The notes beneath the pieces are model-generated. The model did no database searches and was not told where the DNA came from. It saw nothing but the letters and a program-made list of their open reading frames with translations. Shown here one piece after another: positions 1 to 5,600 of a stretch of DNA of 10,679 nt. Origin of the DNA: Methanobacteriota archaeon (GTDB lineage Archaea; Thermoplasmatota; Poseidoniia; Poseidoniales; Thalassarchaeaceae); contig PAUH01000013.1 of assembly GCA_002712645.1 (NCBI GenBank), positions 12,705-23,383 of the forward strand, read 5' to 3'. Both the position numbers and the translations under genes were made by a program. Every line of letters starts with the position of its first letter. The first letter of the stretch is position 1.

Positions 1-1976
1 TCATACACGTATCGATAAGTGGATAGAGGTACTGCAAGCATGTTTTCTGGCGCCCAATATGTGAATGCCTTGTGTTCGTATGTTGCTTCCGACCATGACC
101 ATGACCATCCGCAGGTACGGATATTTTGGCAGTCATCATCCGCGTAAACTGGCGATATCGGCAGGGGGTCAGCCAATGTCGGATTCGTTGGATCGCTGAC
201 GTCGAAGAGTGAAATTTGAGTCATGGACCAATCGAGTCCAAGACCGTCATCGCCCGGTCCGATTCCGATTGTCAGAAGGGTGTTCTCATCAACAGGATGG
301 ATGTATGTTGAGACTCCGGGAACCTCCAACTCACCCAGTATGATGGGGTTGACAGGATCAGACAGGTCTAGAACCCAAAGAGGGTCTATGGTTTCGAACG
401 TGACGAGGTATGCTCTGTCTCCCATGAATCGGGCACTCCATATTCTCTCTCCATCGGCTATTCCCTCGATTATGCCAATCTGATCTAAATCACCAGATGA
501 AGTTGGTTCTAGAATAGTGACTCTGTTGGATGGACCGGTGAATACGGGTTCGTCAGTTTCCGAATCTATAGAATCCGATATCCACCAACGCCCCCACACA
601 TCGGTAGTCGAGGCAACTCGGACGACCCCTTGAAACTCGGATATTGAAAACTGATCTTGAACGGTTCCAGATACTCTGCCAGACGCAACATAGGATGTTG
701 TTCCTGGTTGGGAGATATCGAATACGTGGATATTAGTTGCATCCTCATATTCGTCGTTGCCCCAAAACCACCACCAGTCATTTGCAGGTTCAGCGAAAAC
801 CAACGCGTCAGGTGAAGCATACACGTGGGCCCATGATGATGCTATATGATCGACCTCCATGGACACATAATCGTTTGATATGTCGAAGGTTGTAATGGAT
901 AAGAAGCCCCGGGCCACGCTGTCGGACGATGCCGCATACTCGTTGCATTCACTAACAGAATATGGTAGAGTGATCACATTGTCCCCGTCCATTACATATC
1001 TCTGAGGGAGAAGATCTTCGAGTGTTAGCATCAGGATTCTATCACGATTATCGGACAATGTCTGTAGAAGAGAAGAATTCCAGACGTCCATTCGCTCATA
1101 CACATCTTCAATGGACCAGTATTCGTCTGGAAGAGTAACGTAATACTCCAGACCCCAGACATCCATCTGTGCATGGGTAATACTTCGTACTGTGCCGTCT
1201 ACCAAGCGAGCAGTGTTGTAGTTTCCTTCCAGATACAGCTCATGTTGGATGGAGGGGGAATTTCTATCGCTTATATCGATGATTGAGTACTTTACCAAAT
1301 TAGATCGATAATGTTTGTAGACATAATCAGAATTCGGATAGGTGTATTCCCTGGTGAGGATGGGCATCAAGGGATGGCCTTCTTCTAGCTGCCATCCATA
1401 CACGGAGGAGGCGACCACCATGGTATCTCCTTCAATCATCATTGACATCGGATTTCCTTCGATTTGCATCGTACTCAGGAGGTTGATCTGGCCAAATTCA
1501 GGTATTCCCATGATCAACAATAGTGGTCCATTGAGCATGTATGTATGGAAACCATCTGTCTTCAGGAAATCCGCCTCATCTACACCAGATTCCTGGTTAT
1601 TGGTTCCTGAATACTCGCCTTCCCTTGATGGAGATGATTCAGTGTTGCTGTCCAGAGCGGTGTCTGCTCCTTCCGCCATGGCATCGTCAAACGGGAATCC
1701 TCCGAAATCCCGTAGGATTGGGTTAGCCCAGTGCCAGTAAGATTCCTGATCGAGCCTTACGGCCATCTCATCTAGGAGGTTCTGTTGGAGTGTCTGTAGC
1801 AATGAGTCACAGTCATTGAAATTTTGAAGCACGGCGCTGGATCTGGATTTTTCTGATAATTCGAGTCTAGGATAATCGTCATCAGAGGGCCATATTCCAT
1901 CATCAGAATCCACCGATGCGAGACATCCTTGCATCATAAGAGCGAGTATCACGGCGATTGTCGAGATGCGCTTCAT
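1..1976 (-). CDS. Secreted beta-propeller domain lipoprotein (PF09826-like), C-terminus cut by window edge
   Basis: I translated the minus strand from the ATG at 1976; the frame stays open to base 1, giving 658 residues with no stop. The N-terminus is a short basic start (MKR), a hydrophobic stretch at residues 4-15, then MMQGC with Cys18, a plausible lipobox, so the mature protein is probably lipid-anchored outside the cell. An acidic linker follows. The family signature of secreted beta-propeller proteins (Pfam Beta_propel, COG4880, distantly WD40-like) is clear: TNNQESGVDEADFLKTDG at 125-142, GDRAYLVTF with DPLWVLDLSDP near 519-540, and EATYEHKAF at 630-638. Function of the family is not established; binding or scaffolding at the surface is the usual guess. 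Oddities are a tryptophan-rich loop WWWFW (401-405) and a WSWSWS run (624-629) encoded by a DNA microrepeat. It is transcribed divergently from the aminopeptidase-like gene. Family assignment is strong; function is unknown. Confidence 0.9.
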   Translation of the reverse strand, partial: MKRISTIAVILALMMQGCLASVDSDDGIWPSDDDYPRLELSEKSRSSAVLQNFNDCDSLLQTLQQNLLDEMAVRLDQESYWHWANPILRDFGGFPFDDAMAEGADTALDSNTESSPSREGEYSGTNNQESGVDEADFLKTDGFHTYMLNGPLLLIMGIPEFGQINLLSTMQIEGNPMSMMIEGDTMVVASSVYGWQLEEGHPLMPILTREYTYPNSDYVYKHYRSNLVKYSIIDISDRNSPSIQHELYLEGNYNTARLVDGTVRSITHAQMDVWGLEYYVTLPDEYWSIEDVYERMDVWNSSLLQTLSDNRDRILMLTLEDLLPQRYVMDGDNVITLPYSVSECNEYAASSDSVARGFLSITTFDISNDYVSMEVDHIASSWAHVYASPDALVFAEPANDWWWFWGNDEYEDATNIHVFDISQPGTTSYVASGRVSGTVQDQFSISEFQGVVRVASTTDVWGRWWISDSIDSETDEPVFTGPSNRVTILEPTSSGDLDQIGIIEGIADGERIWSARFMGDRAYLVTFETIDPLWVLDLSDPVNPIILGELEVPGVSTYIHPVDENTLLTIGIGPGDDGLGLDWSMTQISLFDVSDPTNPTLADPLPISPVYADDDCQNIRTCGWSWSWSEATYEHKAFTYWAPENMLAVPLSTYRYVY
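91..108. repeat. Three perfect tandem copies of GACCAT inside the beta-propeller gene
   Basis: GACCATGACCATGACCAT occurs at 91-108. On the coding (minus) strand it encodes most of the Trp-Ser-Trp-Ser-Trp-Ser run at residues 624-629, just before the conserved EATYEHKAF segment. A six-base unit changes length in frame, so copy-number change would add or remove Trp-Ser pairs without breaking the gene. Confidence 0.85.
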
Positions 1977-2104
1977 AGGAATAACTAGGAACTTGGAGGA
2001 TATGAACAACTTGGTATTATGATTTGATGAATTTAGTGTATTTTGATACAGACGTTTTACCAAGGTCGACCGTGAGCCAACGTTGTATCGGAGGTATTGC
2101 GAGC
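1977..2104. promoter_or_regulatory. Divergent intergenic promoter region
   Basis: These 128 bp separate the minus-strand beta-propeller gene from the plus-strand aminopeptidase-like operon and must hold both promoters. The 2013-2048 part is clearly A/T-rich (TATTATGATTTGATGAATTTAG and onward) and is the best place for TATA/BRE elements for both directions, but no single perfect archaeal TATA box stands out. No Shine-Dalgarno-like sequence precedes the ATG at 1976, so that gene may have a short leader or none. A GGAGGA at 1995-2000 precedes an ATG at 2002 that opens only a six-codon frame, which I do not consider a gene. Confidence 0.5.
2090..2095 (+). promoter_or_regulatory. Ribosome binding site GGAGGT deciding the start at 2105
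   Basis: GGAGGT lies nine bases before the ATG at 2105. The in-frame upstream candidates (TTG 2024, ATG 2027) have no well-placed Shine-Dalgarno sequence, and the 26-27 residues they would add do not resemble the start of this family. Confidence 0.7.
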
Positions 2105-3121
2105 ATGGCTGAATCAAGTGGAATGGATGTTAGTGAGGAAGACTTGCTGATATCTGCGAGGACAGTAATTCATTCCTGCATGGAGGTTAGAGAGCATGAG
2201 AACGTGCTTATCGTAACCGACACCAAGACGACTAAGATTGCAAGAGCGGTGTATGAGGCGTCTTCTGAAGTGACTTCAAGAGTACTAATGATGATGATGC
2301 CGGAACTCGAAGAGCAAGGGATTGAGCCGCCTTCCCCGGTATCCGATCTGATGAAGAGGCAGGACGTGATATTCCTCCTGACCACGAAGTCGATGACACA
2401 CACTAGGGCAAGGGCTGCGGCCTCAAGAGAGGGTGCAAGAATAGCATCAATTCCAGGAGTTGGGGTTGAGTCATTTGCCAAAGGCGGATTTACAGCGGAT
2501 CACAACGCAATGGCGACTGAAATCTCGAGTATGGGTTCCAGGCTTCGAAGAGCGCGTGAAGTCAGAGTCACAAGTTCGCTTGGAACTGATTTACGCTTCC
2601 AATCGGGAAGTAGATGGATACTAGAGGATACAGGTATTTGCACCCGTCCGGGGCAAGTCACAAATCTGCCTGCTGGGAGAGTATTTGTCATGCCCAAGGA
2701 GGGCACTGCCCAAGGAAGGCTCATTCTCGATGGGTCATGGGAAGGCAATGAGCTTGAGAAGCCGCTGCAGATTGTGATCAAAGACGGGTTGTTATCATCT
2801 GCAACGGGTGATTCTATTTCTGCAGACATTGAATCAGAATTCGAATTGGCATCGGAGGGAATGCGATCGGGCAGGGGGCATCTTGTCAGAACCTTCTCAG
2901 AGTTCAGTTTCGGCATGAATCCAAGGGCCAAGAGGGGTCTCGGTCTTCTTGAAGACCAATGCTGGAGAGGGGGTGCTATGTTTGCGTTTGGCAATAATGT
3001 GGGTCTTGGTGGCTCTGCAAATGTTACCAACAATGTCAGGGGGCTCCTCATCGAACCAACGATTGAGATTGATGGTAAGGCCCTCGTCGTTGATGGAAAA
3101 TACGTATCGAGGTCTAGGTAA
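2105..3121 (+). CDS. Aminopeptidase T (M29)-like protein, probably lacking the metal site
   Basis: A 338-residue protein, starting at ATG 2105 because of the GGAGGT at 2090-2095; homologues of this group also begin close to a SEEDLLISARTVIHSCMEV-like segment. It resembles archaeal COG2309 / peptidase family M29 proteins: an N-terminal alpha/beta part containing VLIVTDTKT (34-42), then a C-terminal half with LPAGRVFVMPKEGTAQG (188-204), FGMNPRA (269-275), GLLEDQ (280-285), GAMFAFGNN (290-298) and IEIDGKALVVDGK (320-332). In genuine M29 enzymes two divalent metals are held by two Glu, two His and one Asp. By motif alignment from memory, the first Glu is Arg192 here (GRV for GEV), the first His is Met292, and the HxD pair is Asn310/Arg312; only Glu283 seems kept. 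I therefore infer a non-peptidase, a pseudoenzyme or a binding protein. It forms an operon with the kinase-like gene through a 1-base overlap (TAATG). Family fairly sure; activity doubtful. Confidence 0.78.
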   Translation: MAESSGMDVSEEDLLISARTVIHSCMEVREHENVLIVTDTKTTKIARAVYEASSEVTSRVLMMMMPELEEQGIEPPSPVSDLMKRQDVIFLLTTKSMTHTRARAAASREGARIASIPGVGVESFAKGGFTADHNAMATEISSMGSRLRRAREVRVTSSLGTDLRFQSGSRWILEDTGICTRPGQVTNLPAGRVFVMPKEGTAQGRLILDGSWEGNELEKPLQIVIKDGLLSSATGDSISADIESEFELASEGMRSGRGHLVRTFSEFSFGMNPRAKRGLGLLEDQCWRGGAMFAFGNNVGLGGSANVTNNVRGLLIEPTIEIDGKALVVDGKYVSRSR

Positions 3122-3729
3122 TGCGCGCTGTGTTGTGGCTTAACTCCAATGGGCCATCTGAGGATATTCGGAGATCGATTATCTCTGAAGCCGACCTGAT
3201 AGTGGGAATCGACGGAGGCAGTGACCGGGCACAAAGGGCTGGCGTCCAAGTTGACCTTATTCTCGGCGATTTAGATTCAATAGAAGATTCACATGAAGGA
3301 GTTGAGAAGATTAAATTGAAAAATCAGGAGTCCAGTGATTTTTCAAAGGCGATTCAATATCTGTACGAAAAAGGATATGATCAGATGGATGTGATTGGGA
3401 TAGAGGGCGGATGCGAAGGACATCAACTGGGGATATGGGGGTCAGTCGTTGAGGCACCGGATGAAGTCACAATGAGGCTTCACTCCAGTCAAACTGTGAG
3501 TCATAGAGTTGCTCCTGGTTGTATTGATTTTTTGATCGATATTGAACCTGGAAAACAATTCTCAGTTTTTGCTCTTGAGCCTTGTAAATCTGTTACCCTA
3601 AAAGGTGGAAGGTGGTCGATCGAAGACGAGTTTTTCTCACTCTCGACAAGAGGGTTACACAATGTCTCGGAATCGTCACTGCTCAGAGTCTCGACTGATG
3701 GAAACATGATCGTTGTCGTCCACAGATGA
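3121..3729 (+). CDS. Thiamine pyrophosphokinase (ThiN/COG1564)-like protein with altered active site
   Basis: A 202-residue protein, about the usual length of thiamine diphosphokinase, which transfers pyrophosphate from ATP to thiamine to make thiamine diphosphate in the cytoplasm. Matching segments are DGGSDRA (31-37), VDLILGDLDSI (44-54), SSDFSKAIQYL (71-81), GIEGGCEGHQLG (93-104) and a C-terminal beta domain with KGGRWSIED (161-169) and GLHNVSESS (178-186). Differences from the family pattern are notable: the KDxTD-like segment reads QESSD (69-73) and the GGRxDH segment reads GGCEGH (96-101). Aspartates 31, 50 and 52 are kept. It could be a diverged thiamine kinase or an enzyme for another hydroxyl substrate. 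The ATG at 3121 overlaps the upstream stop by one base, and GAGGT at 3109-3113 gives a seven-base spacing, so the two genes should be co-translated. The final 54 bases overlap the convergent membrane-protein gene. Confidence 0.8.
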   Translation: MRAVLWLNSNGPSEDIRRSIISEADLIVGIDGGSDRAQRAGVQVDLILGDLDSIEDSHEGVEKIKLKNQESSDFSKAIQYLYEKGYDQMDVIGIEGGCEGHQLGIWGSVVEAPDEVTMRLHSSQTVSHRVAPGCIDFLIDIEPGKQFSVFALEPCKSVTLKGGRWSIEDEFFSLSTRGLHNVSESSLLRVSTDGNMIVVVHR

Positions 3730-4770
3730 TGGTGGATTTCTCGATAGCATAATTGCAATTGGGAGTGTACGCTCATCTGACTCGAGCAGAATCTTCATTA
3801 TGACGGCCAGTGGTACGCCGAGGATCATTCCCGTGAGACCCCACGCCCAATACCAGAAAGCCACCAAGGACAGCAGGACTATGGGCGACATATCCAACCT
3901 CTGTCCGGCTAACTGGGGTTCCACGATGCTCCCCCAAAGCTGTTGATTTGCAACTAGGATGAACACGACTGCTAGGAAACCGGCTGGTTCCAGTATGATG
4001 AATGCAAGAATGACTGGTGGTATGAATGAAAGAAGCGCGCCGAGATAGGGTATGAAATCTAGAAGGAACACCAAGAAAGCCCAGATGAATGCCCCGGGTA
4101 TGTCGAATAAGGTCAATGCAACACCTGCAATGACTGCCTGTCCGAAAGCGACGGTTGCCTTTGTTTTGATGTATACGTTGATGTTTCGCTCCGCCTTACT
4201 GGCAATATTGTCGAAGCGTGCCGATTCATCGGGGAAGGCGGCCATGATTCTTCTTGGAAGGGATTCGGCTTCTAGGATGATGAAAGCCAAGAAAATCAGG
4301 ACAGTTAGAAGATTCGCAGTGAATGAAGCTAGAGAGCCTATGAACTCAGTTACTAGACGATTGATCTCTTCAATTGATACCACTGTTTTCAAACCAGCAA
4401 GATCAATGCTATACCCGTAGAATTCTACCCCTTCCAACTGCTCGATTCGTTCGTTGAATATGGGCGATAGACTGTCAACCTCGCTTGAGAATTCAGATAG
4501 ACTGGAGTATAGTATCTGACTAACAAGAAGTATGCCTCCGAGGAAAGTGACTAAGATTGCGCTATACGACAACAGTGGATGCCCGAATCTATCTTCAAGC
4601 CATGATGCAGGGGGGCGTATTGCGAAAAACAGGAATATAGCTACAACCATTGGCTGAATGATTGTTGAGAGTTGCTTGATAGCGATTATTACGACGAACA
4701 GCAAGACGGCCAAGTTGGTCGCAGTGCGCAATCTGAGTCCGCTTGTACCTAGCCGCGTGTCGCCACTCAT
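3676..4770 (-). CDS. AI-2E family (PerM/COG0628) membrane transporter
   Basis: A 364-residue integral membrane protein of the PF01594 family. Hydrophobic segments lie near residues 19-32, 36-52, 68-88, 150-168, 206-222, 226-260, 263-279 and 295-330, with the family's soluble stretch between the third and fourth (about 89-149). Family hallmarks in the C-terminal half are KTKATVAFGQAVIAG (202-216), DFIPYLGALLSFIPP (238-252), NQQLWGSIVEPQLAGQRL (275-292) and GLTGMILGVPLAV (311-323). Members have been linked to autoinducer-2 export, sodium/proton antiport and other export roles, so the substrate here is unknown. The start at ATG 4770 gives the expected short polar N-terminus; I see no Shine-Dalgarno sequence before it. 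It is divergent from the glycosyltransferase gene. The hydrophilic tail (about 344-364) overlaps the end of the kinase-like gene on the other strand by 54 bp; the tail is poorly constrained, which makes the overlap tolerable. Confidence 0.92.
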   Translation of the reverse strand: MSGDTRLGTSGLRLRTATNLAVLLFVVIIAIKQLSTIIQPMVVAIFLFFAIRPPASWLEDRFGHPLLSYSAILVTFLGGILLVSQILYSSLSEFSSEVDSLSPIFNERIEQLEGVEFYGYSIDLAGLKTVVSIEEINRLVTEFIGSLASFTANLLTVLIFLAFIILEAESLPRRIMAAFPDESARFDNIASKAERNINVYIKTKATVAFGQAVIAGVALTLFDIPGAFIWAFLVFLLDFIPYLGALLSFIPPVILAFIILEPAGFLAVVFILVANQQLWGSIVEPQLAGQRLDMSPIVLLSLVAFWYWAWGLTGMILGVPLAVIMKILLESDERTLPIAIMLSRNPPSSVDDNDHVSISRDSEQ

Positions 4771-4859
4771 ACCACTGACTCAAGGCGTGAAGAAATGAAG
4801 TGTTCGCCGGCATAGAGGTCACCACTAGTCGTTAAGTGGGAGAAATCAGTGGAAGGGGC
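4771..4859. promoter_or_regulatory. Divergent intergenic region with repeated CCACT/AGTGG boxes
   Basis: An 89-bp spacer between the minus-strand permease and the plus-strand glycosyltransferase. I find no convincing TATA box. The pentamer CCACT or its complement occurs four times: CCACTGA 4772-4778, CCACT 4822-4826, AGTGG 4835-4839 and TCAGTGG 4846-4852. The first and last form a 7-bp inverted repeat and the middle two a 5-bp stem with an 8-base loop. This could be an operator but may be chance. GGAAGGGG at 4851-4858 sits almost against the ATG at 4860, too close for a normal ribosome binding site. Confidence 0.35.
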
Positions 4860-5600
4860 ATGGCCGACGACAGCGTAGACGTGCGCGTCGATGTTGTTAT
4901 ACCGACGAGGAACGAAGAAGCAGCCATTGTTGATACAATCAAATCAGTACCCACTGGAAAATGGTGTCGTGAGCTTGGATTCATAGTTGTGGATGGAAAC
5001 TCAAAAGACAAAACAAGAGAGTTGGCAGAGAATGTGGGTGCCAGGGTTCACTTGGAGGAGAGGAAAGGGTATGGACGGGCCTACAGAACAGGATTTGCTC
5101 TCTCTGATGCGGACATAATTGTGACAATGGATGCTGACTGCACATATCCTGGAGAAGAGATTCCTTCTCTAGTCAAGATGCTGATTGACGAGGATTTGGA
5201 TTTTATCACGTGCGACAGGCTCTCAAAGGCAGAGGATGGCTCTATGTCGATGCTCCATAGTCTCGGGAATAAGACTCTCACCTTCTTTACCAGGCTTCTC
5301 TTCTTCGCACCCATTTCAGATTCACAGAGCGGTATGTGGGTCTTCAGACGTAGCATTCTTGATCGCAAGGATCTCCGTCCCAAGCACGACGGAATGGCGA
5401 TGTCTCAAGAGTTCAAGATTCGGTGTATGACGAAATTAGCAAGCAACCGAAGAAGAGAGATTAGCGTGCCATACAGGTCGAGAGTTGGCGATGCTGAAAT
5501 TAACACATGGAGAGACGGGCTTGGCAACCTTTTGTCACTGTTCACCCTTAGAATGGGGCTAACCAGGGAAAGGACTCCATGGGGTCTTGACGATATCTGA
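4860..5600 (+). CDS. Family 2 glycosyltransferase (polyprenyl-phosphate sugar synthase type)
   Basis: A 246-residue GT2 (GT-A fold) enzyme that should transfer a nucleotide-activated sugar, in the subgroup resembling dolichol-phosphate mannose/glucose synthases. Visible motifs are VDVVIPTRNEE (10-20), FIVVDGNSKDKT (41-52), the metal/nucleotide DAD at 91-93 in TMDADCTYP, GNKTLTFFTRLLF (136-148), DSQSGMWVFRR (154-164) and RSRVGDAEINTWRDG (206-220). There is no obvious transmembrane segment, so it is probably cytoplasmic or membrane-associated. The start chosen is ATG 4860; an in-frame GTG at 4836 would add eight residues (MGEISGRG) with no better signal. Its stop codon ends at 5600, exactly where the stop of the convergent giant surface gene begins, so the genes share an end with no spacer. 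A role in making lipid-linked sugars for the heavily sequon-bearing neighbour protein is possible but is inference. Exact sugar and acceptor are unknown. Confidence 0.88.
   Translation: MADDSVDVRVDVVIPTRNEEAAIVDTIKSVPTGKWCRELGFIVVDGNSKDKTRELAENVGARVHLEERKGYGRAYRTGFALSDADIIVTMDADCTYPGEEIPSLVKMLIDEDLDFITCDRLSKAEDGSMSMLHSLGNKTLTFFTRLLFFAPISDSQSGMWVFRRSILDRKDLRPKHDGMAMSQEFKIRCMTKLASNRRREISVPYRSRVGDAEINTWRDGLGNLLSLFTLRMGLTRERTPWGLDDI

Noticed and set aside
1342..1740. 132-codon plus-strand open frame
   Set aside because: It runs antisense through the conserved GVDEAD segment of the beta-propeller gene, which is certainly the coding strand.
2024..2104. Longer N-terminus of the aminopeptidase-like gene (TTG 2024 or ATG 2027)
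   Set aside because: The extra residues do not fit the family start, no ribosome binding site is well placed, and the segment is A/T-rich like a promoter; GGAGGT before 2105 gives a better start.
2500..3249. 249-codon open frame on the minus strand
   Set aside because: It lies opposite the aminopeptidase-like gene and the start of the kinase-like gene, both with clear family motifs; its translation shows no recognisable domain.
3676..4770. Calling the permease an autoinducer-2 exporter involved in quorum sensing
   Set aside because: The family name covers many unrelated export and antiport activities, and nothing nearby suggests AI-2 synthesis or sensing.
4836..4859. GTG start for the glycosyltransferase
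   Set aside because: It adds only MGEISGRG, with the nearest purine-rich AGAGGT 16 bases away; the ATG at 4860 begins just before the conserved first strand. It remains a possible alternative.
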